Position numbers and translations under genes: made by a program. Positions 1-7,093 of a stretch of 25,137 nt of DNA are shown in pieces. The stretch lies in IMG/VR virus record IMGVR_UViG_3300035670_001169, positions 1 to 25,137 of that record; one strand, given 5' to 3'. Below the pieces are notes generated by a model. The model was not told the DNA's origin and did no database searches. It saw nothing but the letters and a program-made list of their open reading frames with translations. Each line of letters starts with the position of its first letter. Within the stretch, counting starts at the first letter, position 1. The stretch is from a virus.

Positions 1-160
1 TGCCGATCAACGCCGCTTGTACCAGCAGCTCATCATCGTCCAGGCTCTCGAGCGGCGGGATATACGCGCATCCGATCTTGACTCGGCCAGTGTTGACACA
101 GAAGACCGTATCCCGTCTTTTGTTGTCAATAACAATTTGATTGTTGATTTTGACAAGCAT
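1..160 (-). CDS. Partial hypothetical protein (N-terminal 53 residues)
   Basis: The reading frame starts at ATG 158-160 and runs off the left edge of the window, so the C-terminus is missing. The visible protein begins MLVKINNQIVIDNKRRDTVF and continues to ELLVQAALIG; it looks soluble, with an early beta-rich part and an acidic SLDDDELL segment that probably starts a helix. An AGAGGAGG Shine-Dalgarno-like run lies about 12 nt upstream, inside the end of the preceding gene. It follows the 50-residue gene with one base between stop and start, so the two are probably co-transcribed from the promoter at 344-374. I do not recognise the family. Confidence 0.6.
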   Translation of the reverse strand, partial: MLVKINNQIVIDNKRRDTVFCVNTGRVKIGCAYIPPLESLDDDELLVQAALIG

Positions 161-161
161 T

Positions 162-314
162 TTAGAACGGAGCCTCCTCTGCGTCCGGATACGGGGGCTT
201 TTTCTGCTTTGGGGGCTTAGGCCGACGAGGCGTTATGGTGCCATTGCTCTGGTACTTGAAGGGCCAGGGCCATGGGATCGTGTCCGGGGGCAGGGTCGGG
301 GCAGGTTTTGACAT
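162..314 (-). CDS. Small proline/lysine-rich hypothetical protein (50 aa)
   Basis: The ORF is open from 374, but the ATG at 312-314 is preferred because a clear AAGGAG Shine-Dalgarno lies just upstream of it, and because the promoter at 344-374 would fall inside the longer version. The product (MSKPAPTLPPDTIPWPWPFK at the start, PRRPKPPKQKKPPY in the middle) is rich in Pro, Lys and Arg, has two Trp, and is probably disordered with no recognisable domain. It is the first gene after the candidate promoter and is separated by a single base from the next gene. Such short Pro/Lys-rich early proteins are common in phages, but I cannot assign a function. Confidence 0.5.
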   Translation of the reverse strand: MSKPAPTLPPDTIPWPWPFKYQSNGTITPRRPKPPKQKKPPYPDAEEAPF

Positions 315-343
315 CAATTTCTCCTTTCTGAACTGGAAGCGAT

Positions 344-374
344 ACTGTAGCACACTACATTTAGTGTTTGTCAA
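344..374 (-). promoter_or_regulatory. Sigma70-like promoter with an inverted repeat in its spacer
   Basis: Read on the minus strand, a consensus TTGACA (369-374) is followed 19 bp later by TACAGT (344-349), which is preceded by TGC as in an extended -10. The spacer contains a perfect 6-bp inverted repeat, ACACTA-CATT-TAGTGT (352-367), well placed for a repressor. The -35 overlaps the stop codon of the 71-aa gene. Transcription would start near 337 and read the 50-aa gene. The 19-bp spacer is longer than the optimum. Confidence 0.5.
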
Positions 375-586
375 CTGTCTTCTTGAAGAGATTCGATGAT
401 TTCGTCTTCCAGGGCGAGGAGGTCTTGCTCGCCGAAATTGCGGGTGAGGTCGATGACACGGAGCCTGCCCCGTGGGCCGAGGACCGCGATCTCGATCTTG
501 GTGATGTCGATCATGGCGGGCAGGACGTAGCCTTCGTAGGCGAGTGGTTCGAGGATATTAAAAGTGAGTTCGACGGGCAGGTTCAC
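371..586 (-). CDS. Hypothetical protein (71 aa), GTG start
   Basis: The frame is open much further upstream, but that part lies over the 143-aa gene and has the Arg/Ser-rich look of an out-of-frame reading. The protein-like part begins at GTG 584-586 with NLPVELTFNILEPLAYEGYV and ends in an acidic helix, LLALEDEIIESLQEDS. The middle has PRGRLRVIDLTRNF, a short basic beta/alpha segment. It overlaps the upstream gene by 29 nt, so translation is probably coupled; there is no strong Shine-Dalgarno. The promoter at 344-374 begins at its stop codon. No family recognised. The start is the least certain part; the next in-frame Met is at residue 25. Confidence 0.5.
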   Translation of the reverse strand: MNLPVELTFNILEPLAYEGYVLPAMIDITKIEIAVLGPRGRLRVIDLTRNFGEQDLLALEDEIIESLQEDS

Positions 587-989
587 TGTCGTCGAGAATC
601 TCTGGCTCTGTGTCTTGCGTTTTTTTGCGGGTGCGTTTTGGTTTTTGCTGTTCGGCAAGTTCCTTCTCCTTTTGTCTGGTTTCTTCGATGCGTGCGAGGA
701 GCAGTGATTCCTGGTAGGCCTCCTCGAATGCGGGTTCGACGAGTGCGGCGACGATGCGGCCGAAGCTGACCTGATAGAGGCGGCCCATCTCGTGGAGTTT
801 GATGTAGGTCTCCTCTGGGATAAGGATGGTTTTGTAGCGCTTGTTCGGGCGCTGGGACGGAGACTCGCGTTTGATCTGTTTCGCTTGTTTGCGATAGACG
901 CGCTTTTGCCTCTTTCTGGGCGGTTTGCGTTCGTAGATACCGTTAACAAGTCCTGCGTATTTTTTGTTAGTCGGTGGTCCGAAGTCCAT
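558..989 (-). CDS. Basic ribbon-helix-helix-like DNA-binding protein (143 aa)
   Basis: The ATG is at 987-989, preceded by AAGAAAGAAG. The first 50 residues are very basic (ERKPPRKRQKRVYRKQAKQI). The core, KRYKTILIPEETYIKLHEMG followed by RLYQVSFGRIVAALVEPAFE, has the pattern of a ribbon-helix-helix or CopG/Arc-like fold: a short beta strand ending in an exposed basic residue, then two helices, the second starting with Ser. A Glu/Lys/Arg-rich helix (LARIEETRQKEKELAEQQ) and a basic tail follow. It could be a transcriptional regulator or a small DNA-coating protein. The gene lies directly after the terminator at 1004-1030, so its transcription depends on read-through or an unseen promoter. The family call is by pattern only. 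Confidence 0.65.
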   Translation of the reverse strand: MDFGPPTNKKYAGLVNGIYERKPPRKRQKRVYRKQAKQIKRESPSQRPNKRYKTILIPEETYIKLHEMGRLYQVSFGRIVAALVEPAFEEAYQESLLLARIEETRQKEKELAEQQKPKRTRKKTQDTEPEILDDSEPARRTHF

Positions 990-1003
990 AATTCTTCTTT
1001 CTT

Positions 1004-1030
1004 AAAAAAGTACCGGGCATAGCCCGGTAC
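1004..1030 (-). terminator. Rho-independent terminator after the DNA polymerase gene
   Basis: On the minus strand, a perfect 9-bp stem GTACCGGGC/GCCCGGTAC with a 3-nt TAT loop (1010-1030) is followed immediately by six T (1004-1009). It is about 40 nt past the polymerase stop codon and just before the start of the RHH-like gene. Confidence 0.85.
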
Positions 1031-1067
1031 AACCCTATCACACAGGAAGGGGAAGGAGACGTGGCCA

Positions 1068-2948
1068 TTATGCCGCCTCTCCCCAGCTCCGTCCAGTCTC
1101 TACATCAACACGTGAGGGGACTTCCAGCCGGACGGCATTGGCCATGATGTCAGCGGCTTCGCGGGCGTCTTCTACTTTGTCCACGGACACGGCCAATTCG
1201 TCATGGACCTGGAGCAGCATCCGGAACCCTGCTTTGTGGAGCGCGACCATGGCGGCTTTGGTCTGATCGGCTGCCGATCCCTGGATCAGGCGGTTGAGGC
1301 CTTTGTAGGTGCCGGCACGTTTGATCCGTCGGCCGTATTCCATGATGGCCTGCTCGTAGGGAAGCGCCTTGTTCACGCCCCATTCCACAGGCTCCCAAAG
1401 CGGGAAGCGGCACTTGCGGCCCAAAAGTGTACGGATCGCGCCGCCTGAGGCCGGGTGCTCGATCCGTTTCATCACGGCGTCGATGGTGCCACGAAGGAAA
1501 GGGACTTTGGAATGGAAAGTTGTTATCAAACTGCTGGCCTCATCCAGAGGCAGATCCAACTGGTTCGCAAGCTTTTGCTTACCCATTCCATACATCATGC
1601 CCAAGGAGCAGGTCTTGGCCACTTTCCTCGGCACTCCCGCCATGTCCGCTACCATCTGATGGAAGTCCGTGTTCGGATCATTCCGATAGGCCTCTGCCAT
1701 CTTCTCTGCCCCAGGCAGATCGAGCAGTGTGGCGTAGTGAATCAAGATCCGTGGTTCTTGAGCCGAGAAGTCATTCGCCGCCCAGAGCTGACCTTCCTCC
1801 GGCAGAAACAGCCCTCTGACCATGGGCCCGATGATCTCGTGCCGAGCGGGAACCTGCTGGAGGTTTGGATTCGCGGCAGAGAGCCGTCCTGTCACCGTGC
1901 CCCCGTCATCGGAACGCAGTTGATTGAAATGGGTGTGAATGCGTCCAACTGCGGCGCTATGCCGCATGTACGGATCGAGAAACGTGCCATGGGTCTTGTT
2001 CACCTCCCGGGCCTCAATGATCATCTTGGCCAGCGGATGGTCGTGAGAGTCGAGGAAGGACTTCGTGAAGCTCGGCGCACCGTTCGTGGTCCGTGGATAC
2101 TGAACCCCGAGCCGGTCAAAGGCGGCCGCAATACTGGCAGCAGCCCAGATATCCACGGTCCCCCCTGCTTGGCTCTTGATCGTGCCAAGCAGCTTCTTCT
2201 CTTGCTTTTTCAGATCATCCAGCAGTTGCTCACACTTCTGCCTATCAAAACGTATGCCTCGATAGGTTAAATCTACCAAAACAGGCAGCAGCTCGGTTTC
2301 GAGGTTGAAGATGTGTTCGATGTCCTCGGACTTGATCAAGGCTTTGAAGTGGTGCCAGAGCTTGAGCGTGAGCGAAGCGTCTTGTTCGGCGTACTCGCCG
2401 ACATGCATGGCGGGCAGTCGCCAGAGCTCTTTTTTAGCGTGGACACCAAAGTCCTGTGCGGCCTCTTTCAGTCCCTGCTCAGACTTGACTTCCTTTAGGT
2501 AATCGAAGCCCAGACTGTTGAGGGCGTAGCTGTATCGGTTTTCATCCAGGAGCGGTGCTGCGATCATCGTATCGATGATGCGGCCGTTGACCGTGAAGCC
2601 TGAGGCGCGGAGCCAGCCCAAGTCATAGGCGGCGTTGTGCATGATCTTGTCTGCTGGAGTGGCCAGCACGTTCTTGATCCACAGCTCTACGATACGGCGA
2701 TCAAGATTGCCGCCGCCAGCATGGCCAACAGGAAAATAACCTGCCCAACCATCCACTGCCACCGCATATCCAACAATGTACCCATCACGTCGCGGCCAAC
2801 CTGGACCCATCGACTCCATGTTTGGATCACACGTTTCCAGGTCAATTGCAATCTCCTTGGCCTCTGTAAGATTTGGAAATGTTTGTGGTGGGACCCATTC
2901 CGACTGGCGTGGAAAGAGGCCCATGGTCCGTGTGTCTCGGTTCTTCAC
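1068..2948 (-). CDS. polA: Family A DNA polymerase with 3'-5' exonuclease domain
   Basis: Replicative phage DNA polymerase of 626 aa. The N-terminal DEDD exonuclease shows motif I AIDLET (Asp36, Glu38), motif II HNAAYDLGWL (Asp109) and motif III YAEQD (Tyr186, Asp190), so proofreading should be intact. The polymerase domain shows motif A NDFSAQEPR (Asp393), motif B RKVAKTCSLGMMYGMG (Arg441, Lys445, Tyr453) and motif C VHDE (581-584). The residue equivalent to E. coli Phe762 is Leu449. There is no 5' nuclease domain, as usual for phage enzymes. The start is GTG at 2946-2948, supported by an AGAAGG Shine-Dalgarno and a 4-nt GTGA overlap with the helicase stop; an ATG eight codons later is the alternative. 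It is the last gene of the replication operon. Confidence 0.95.
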   Translation of the reverse strand: MKNRDTRTMGLFPRQSEWVPPQTFPNLTEAKEIAIDLETCDPNMESMGPGWPRRDGYIVGYAVAVDGWAGYFPVGHAGGGNLDRRIVELWIKNVLATPADKIMHNAAYDLGWLRASGFTVNGRIIDTMIAAPLLDENRYSYALNSLGFDYLKEVKSEQGLKEAAQDFGVHAKKELWRLPAMHVGEYAEQDASLTLKLWHHFKALIKSEDIEHIFNLETELLPVLVDLTYRGIRFDRQKCEQLLDDLKKQEKKLLGTIKSQAGGTVDIWAAASIAAAFDRLGVQYPRTTNGAPSFTKSFLDSHDHPLAKMIIEAREVNKTHGTFLDPYMRHSAAVGRIHTHFNQLRSDDGGTVTGRLSAANPNLQQVPARHEIIGPMVRGLFLPEEGQLWAANDFSAQEPRILIHYATLLDLPGAEKMAEAYRNDPNTDFHQMVADMAGVPRKVAKTCSLGMMYGMGKQKLANQLDLPLDEASSLITTFHSKVPFLRGTIDAVMKRIEHPASGGAIRTLLGRKCRFPLWEPVEWGVNKALPYEQAIMEYGRRIKRAGTYKGLNRLIQGSAADQTKAAMVALHKAGFRMLLQVHDELAVSVDKVEDAREAADIMANAVRLEVPSRVDVETGRSWGEAA

Positions 2949-4477
2949 AATCGAAACGCCTTCTGTTGGTTCTTAGGCAGTACAAGATGGAGCGCTTGCT
3001 TGGCCCGGGTGATGCCGACGTAGAGCAGCCGGTTGATGTCATCTGAATTGCGGTCGTAGTCCCTGGCGAAGTTGGTCGTGAGGTCAAGCATCAAGAGCAC
3101 GTTATCTGCCTCACCGCCCTTGGCCCCGTGGATTGTGGAGAGCTTGATTTGGGGCTTGCCCGTGAGCCGTGTGCCACGGCGCAATAGCGCGATGATGTAT
3201 CTACGCTGTGTCTCAGAGATCTTGGTCAACGCCTCGTGCCAGATTTCTGTAGAAAGAAGTCCGTGCCTTTCTTTCAGGAGACTCATGTCGTACAGGGCCT
3301 GTGGGTCAGCGCCTTTGAGTCCCTTGAAGCCGTGCCTGATTGCTTTACTGTCCAGGTATTTGTAGATTGTCAGGACGGTCTTGAAGTCCACTTCCTGACC
3401 CCTCCTCAATCGCTCCCAGCCGATCACCGCGTGAAGCACTGTCTCTGGGATGGACCGTTGCCCGTGGCGCTCGAAGAGTAGGCCCTGGGATCTGAGCCAG
3501 TCGTGCATGTCGGTCAGCATGTAGTTTGCTGCTGCGAGCACGAGCCATTCGCCTTTTGTAACGTCCACATAGCGGAAGTCATTGTGGTAGCGGACCGTGC
3601 CGAGTTCTTCTCGCGACTTCCAGGTCTTGGGCTGCCGGTGTCTGATGCGTTTGACAACAGTATTGGCAAGGGCGTGAACCTTGGCCGGGACGCGGTAGGA
3701 TTGATCGAGGACTTTGACATCTCCGTCAAAGGTCAAGAAGCTTGCGACATCGGCCCCGGCCCAGGTGTAGAGGGCCTGGTCATCGTCGCCTGCCAGAAAG
3801 CAGCGCTGGGCTCGCAACGCAAGTTGCTCGACCAGCCTCCATTGCAGTCGTGAGAGGTCCTGCGCCTCGTCAATGATCAGCGCTTCAAGGCTCGGGAGAC
3901 GATCAGCGTCTTCGACGATCATCTCCAGGAGATCGGTGAAGTCCAGAAGATTGCGGGATCGTTTGTAGTGCCGGTAAGCACGCTCCACGAACTCGAAGTG
4001 GAACCACTCGATGTCCATAGACGAGCGGTTGTAGTGCTCTCGCAGGTCCAGTCCCCTGATCCGTGCAATGTTGATCTCGTTCAGCACCGGGTGATCCGCG
4101 TTCACCATGAAATCGTCTTCACCGCTACTGACCGTGAGATCGATTCGTGCTTCTTGAGCGAACTCCTTGAAGTTCTCTGGACTCATCATGTCCTTGTTGC
4201 CCACGCCCAGACACCGGTAGGCAAGACTGTGTAGTGTCTTGAACCAAGGGAAATCGGTCTCGGGACGAAGATGCGGGAACTTCTCGATCGCACGATCGCG
4301 GGCCTCGGTCGCGGCCTTCTTGGTGAAGGCGAAATAGCCGATCTGTACAGGCAAGACGCCCGACTCCAATTCGTGCTGAACGATGTTAAGAAGGAAGGTC
4401 GTTTTTCCTGATCCTGGTCATGGGGGGCCGAAGACTTTGGTGATCTTCGGCCCCAGCTCCTTTTCAGTGTTGTTCAT
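2945..4477 (-). CDS. UvrD/Rep-like superfamily 1 DNA helicase, interrupted by an in-frame TGA in the Walker A motif
   Basis: With one stop read through, the frame gives 510 codons with a full set of SF1A motifs: FAFTKKAATEA (Ia), TLHSLAY (Ib), IIDEAQDLS (II, about residue 203), AGDDDQALYTWAGA (III), LDQSYRVP (IV), LSTIHGAKGGEADNV (V, about 446) and YVGITRAKQ (VI, about 486). The P-loop reads VFGPP, then TGA (4418-4420), then PGSGKTT. Removing TGACCA would leave GPPGSGKTT, a perfect Walker A. The ATG at 4475-4477 is the natural start because it makes an ATGA overlap with the preceding 81-aa gene. If the stop is real, only codons 1-19 are made normally, and any restart (for example TTG near 4369) gives a protein without the ATP-binding loop. 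Sequencing error, mutation or recoding are all possible. The role would be replication-fork unwinding. Confidence 0.85.
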
Positions 4478-4719
4478 TCTTCCAGCCCGAATTCATCTTG
4501 TGTCCAGACCAACACCGGTGTGCAGGTGCCGACATACGCGCCTTCAATGTTGAACTCGATGTATTCCCGGGCCTCGTCGTGGCTCATGCCGTCGCGCTTC
4601 ATCAGCGTCTCACGGATCTTCTCTGCATCGTACACAAGTACTTCTGCCATGCCGCCGTCACGCCAAATCATGGCCGGTCCGAGGATAGCGTCGTCGTGTC
4701 CTTCGATTTTGAGTGTCAA
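4474..4719 (-). CDS. Small acidic hypothetical protein (81 aa), TTG start
   Basis: The start is TTG at 4717-4719, overlapping the primase stop as TTGA, with an AAAGGGAG Shine-Dalgarno upstream; the first in-frame ATG is only at residue 17. The stop overlaps the helicase ATG as ATGA. The protein begins MTLKIEGHDDAILGPAMIW and contains MSHDEAREYIEFNIEGAYVG, with an acidic C-terminus (TQDEFGLEE). It has no membrane segment. Its position between primase and helicase suggests a replication accessory role, but this is context only. The layout resembles small conserved proteins next to replication genes in other podoviruses; I do not know a function. Confidence 0.75.
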   Translation of the reverse strand: MTLKIEGHDDAILGPAMIWRDGGMAEVLVYDAEKIRETLMKRDGMSHDEAREYIEFNIEGAYVGTCTPVLVWTQDEFGLEE

Positions 4720-6245
4720 AATGGGCTCCCTTTCTGTTGTTCCGGCGTGTCAAACGGTGCGCTCTGTTTCGCAAACGCAGGCATCCTCCAACACCGCACC
4801 GCCCGGCCCTTCAGAAAAAGACTCAAGGGCTCTGCGCCAAGATCGCGCAATCGTTGTGAGACCTTCGCCCCCGTCAGGCTCTTGAAGTTCTGTCTCACCA
4901 GATGAGCCTCAAGGTCCTTGAGCCGAAAATAAACCTTCGCTTCGTCTTCATTCACCCATGGGCGGCCCATGAGTATTTCATCACGGTCCATGGCCTGCTG
5001 CATATGCGCCGCGAACTCCTCAAGGAGATCATTGAACTTCCCGGTGATGCCCACGTCCTCGGGCGCTTCGACGATCTGCTCGGTCTCGACCATCTCCCGC
5101 AGCAACTGATTAAGCACCTGCTCCCAATCCTGTCTACGCAGTGTTGGCGGCAGCACGTTAAGCTTCTCAAGGCACGCTTTCTGGAAGGCGGCCTGATTGA
5201 AAAGGCTCTCAGTGTCCAGCTCGATACGCTTGCCATTGATATCCAGAAACCAGAGCGGCGGTTCGGCGTTGTACTTTGACAGACTGGACATGGCCGGCGC
5301 ATCAGGGCCATCGGAGCCGACCCCATACTTACGAGTACGGCACAGCCCTGCGTTACAAAAGCTGTTGATCGGTGCGTCCTTGCACTTGTACTTGTAGTCC
5401 TTCTTGACCATCTGCTTGATGATGGTCTGCAGTTCATTGTTTGGCAAAGGCGGGGCGACGTACTTGATGTTGTGTTCGACAAGCTTGTCTTGCCAGTCGG
5501 ACTCATACACCTTCTTCAGGTAGACGGAGATGTTGAAAAGCGCGTTGTTCCGTGTTCCTTCAGGCACGCCCTGTGCGCAGATCGCCTGAAGACAGGGCGG
5601 TCCATCCTTGATCGGGTGGTCAGGCTTCTTGGGTTCTTCTGGAGGTTGGACATCCGGTCCCTGTACCCAGAGGTCGTAGAGGGCATAGAACTCGTCCAAC
5701 GTTGCGGCCGTGCCATCGTCCTTAATGGCATAACGCAGGGTCTGGTCGCCGCCGAAGTAGGGCAGGTTCAGGAAGTTCCCGGTGTCCCCGCGCTCGACCA
5801 GGATCTCGGACTGCTTTGGGAAAATCTCTCGGCCCGCTTCGCCCAGCACTGCAGCGCAGGCCTTGAGGTAGCGCTGCATGTGGGCAGCGGACATTGGCTC
5901 ACGGACGAACAGAAAGACGTGCGCACCGCCTGACTTGCTACGACAGACCACTAGGGGCAGCTCGAGCTTTCGGATCTTATGGATGAGACCGAGATGATCC
6001 AGGGGGTACTGGTCGATGTCGATACAGCCCCAGATACAGGAGTTATCGGCCTGTATCGGAATGATGCCAAGGGAGGGCTCTATTCCTTCAAGATGCTTGG
6101 CCCATAGGTCATCGACCGGGGGCTTTCGCACAACGATGGCCTTGCCTGCCTGCTTCCCATTTTCTTTGGCCCCTTCAATTCGGTAGGTACCGTAGGCGAC
6201 GTCAAGGCCGCTGAAGATTGCTTTGAATCGGGTGATATCAGTCAT
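4716..6245 (-). CDS. Archaeo-eukaryotic-type (AEP/PrimPol-like) DNA primase
   Basis: This 509-aa protein has the AEP catalytic signature: an acidic pair in CIDIDQY (Asp76, Asp78), the SGGAHVFLFV motif (Ser105 to His109) and a GNFLNLPYFGGDQ segment near 156-168 where the third motif is expected. A second region has conserved-looking cysteines (Cys218, Cys223, Cys288, Cys297, Cys302) around GTRNNALFNISVYLKK and KDYKYKCKDAP, which could bind zinc or an Fe-S cluster; this arrangement recalls the primases of TOTE-type elements and of AEP-encoding phages. The C-terminal 200 residues are less clear. It would make RNA or DNA primers for the PolA at the end of the operon. ATG at 6243-6245 with a weak GAAAGAAG Shine-Dalgarno; a hairpin lies in its leader. 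Confidence 0.8.
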   Translation of the reverse strand: MTDITRFKAIFSGLDVAYGTYRIEGAKENGKQAGKAIVVRKPPVDDLWAKHLEGIEPSLGIIPIQADNSCIWGCIDIDQYPLDHLGLIHKIRKLELPLVVCRSKSGGAHVFLFVREPMSAAHMQRYLKACAAVLGEAGREIFPKQSEILVERGDTGNFLNLPYFGGDQTLRYAIKDDGTAATLDEFYALYDLWVQGPDVQPPEEPKKPDHPIKDGPPCLQAICAQGVPEGTRNNALFNISVYLKKVYESDWQDKLVEHNIKYVAPPLPNNELQTIIKQMVKKDYKYKCKDAPINSFCNAGLCRTRKYGVGSDGPDAPAMSSLSKYNAEPPLWFLDINGKRIELDTESLFNQAAFQKACLEKLNVLPPTLRRQDWEQVLNQLLREMVETEQIVEAPEDVGITGKFNDLLEEFAAHMQQAMDRDEILMGRPWVNEDEAKVYFRLKDLEAHLVRQNFKSLTGAKVSQRLRDLGAEPLSLFLKGRAVRCWRMPAFAKQSAPFDTPEQQKGSPF

Positions 6246-6263
6246 TTCTTCTTTCTCGAAATG

Positions 6264-6297
6264 GCGGGGAATGATCCCATGCTAACTCATTCCCCGC
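6264..6297 (-). other. Perfect 11-bp inverted repeat between the SSB-like and primase genes
   Basis: GCGGGGAATGA (6264-6274) and its exact reverse complement TCATTCCCCGC (6287-6297) flank a 12-nt loop. The hairpin fills most of the 57-nt gap between the two genes. It is followed on the minus strand by CATTTCG, not a T-run, so it is a poor intrinsic terminator. It may be an mRNA processing or stability element, or a translational control site for the primase. Confidence 0.6.
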
Positions 6298-6302
6298 TTT
6301 AA

Positions 6303-7070
6303 TCAGAACGGGGCAGCTTGCTGGTTCATCCCATCAGCGTGCTCGTGCTTGACCTTCACCTCACCAGAACTGATGGATTGAGCAAAGCTCTTGCATGCTT
6401 GATACAGCGCAACGCTTTCAACCGGGCCCACCCGTTCGATCTCCCAGCCAAACCACTTGCCCTTGTCGTTGGACTCGGCGACGGTGGTCAGACGGTAGAC
6501 CTGACTGTACATGGGTGGCGTGAACAAGCCGTTGGTACCCTGGACTTTGACGGACTGCATCATGCTGTTCCACTTGCGGCTCTTCTTAAGCTGCGTGGAC
6601 TTCATGGAGATCAGCGCGGCATTGGGAACATCATTTTCGTCGATCACCATCACGTAGTGATTGGCGGTGTTCTCGATGTAGTTCCCGTTGTCCAGGTAGT
6701 CCTTGTTCTCGCCCGGCTCTCGATGCGTCTGCGACAGGATGTCGCTTGTGGCCGGGTAGATGTGCACAGGGGCACCACTACCTTGCCCACGCGGAGCCCA
6801 TTCGATGTACTGACGAACATAGGCGCACGGCACAACGAAGATTCCTTCTTTTCCGTTGTACAGCTCCCCCGTGACGCTGTTCAAGATCATCCCGGGCATC
6901 GCCCCTTCGACCTCGCCAACCTCAGGGCTGGTGTTCGTCAGCAGGCGCAAAAACGGAAGCGCGTAATCGTCTGGCGTCATGCCGTCAAAGCCCGCACCCG
7001 CGTCCTGCTCAAGATCGCTCAGGATTGCCAGAGCGGTTTCGTTCTTCACTGCGACTTGGTTCTTAGCCAT
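6303..7070 (-). CDS. Putative phage single-stranded DNA-binding protein (255 aa)
   Basis: Starts at ATG 7068-7070 behind an AAAGGAAA Shine-Dalgarno. The protein begins MAKNQVAVKNETALAILSDL and contains YALPFLRLLTNTSPEV, GMILNSVTGELYNGKEG, YIEWAPRGQGSGAPV, LISMKSTQLKKSRKWNSMMQ and KGKWFGWEIERVGPV. This pattern is familiar to me from a widespread podovirus family usually encoded between early genes and the primase or polymerase, often treated as SSB-like. The C-terminus ends NQQAAPF; a terminal Pro-Phe recalls the partner-binding tip of bacterial SSBs, though the usual acidic run is missing. The aromatic- and lysine-rich middle fits nucleic-acid binding. The SSB role is inference from family memory and position; the gene itself is clear. 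Confidence 0.7.
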   Translation of the reverse strand: MAKNQVAVKNETALAILSDLEQDAGAGFDGMTPDDYALPFLRLLTNTSPEVGEVEGAMPGMILNSVTGELYNGKEGIFVVPCAYVRQYIEWAPRGQGSGAPVHIYPATSDILSQTHREPGENKDYLDNGNYIENTANHYVMVIDENDVPNAALISMKSTQLKKSRKWNSMMQSVKVQGTNGLFTPPMYSQVYRLTTVAESNDKGKWFGWEIERVGPVESVALYQACKSFAQSISSGEVKVKHEHADGMNQQAAPF

Positions 7071-7093
7071 GATTCATTTTCCTTTGGTAGTGG

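Noticed and set aside
587-949. Upstream extension of the 71-aa gene's frame to a 192-aa ORF
   Set aside because: It lies over the 143-aa RHH-like gene in another frame and is an Arg/Ser/Asn-rich reading with no protein-like pattern; the sequence becomes protein-like only after the GTG at 586.
4400-4477. Intein, intron or general TGA recoding as explanation of the helicase interruption
   Set aside because: Only 6 bp differ from an intact P-loop, too small for an intein or intron. TGA serves as an ordinary stop in several tightly packed genes here (4716, 4474, 2945, 6303, 9513).
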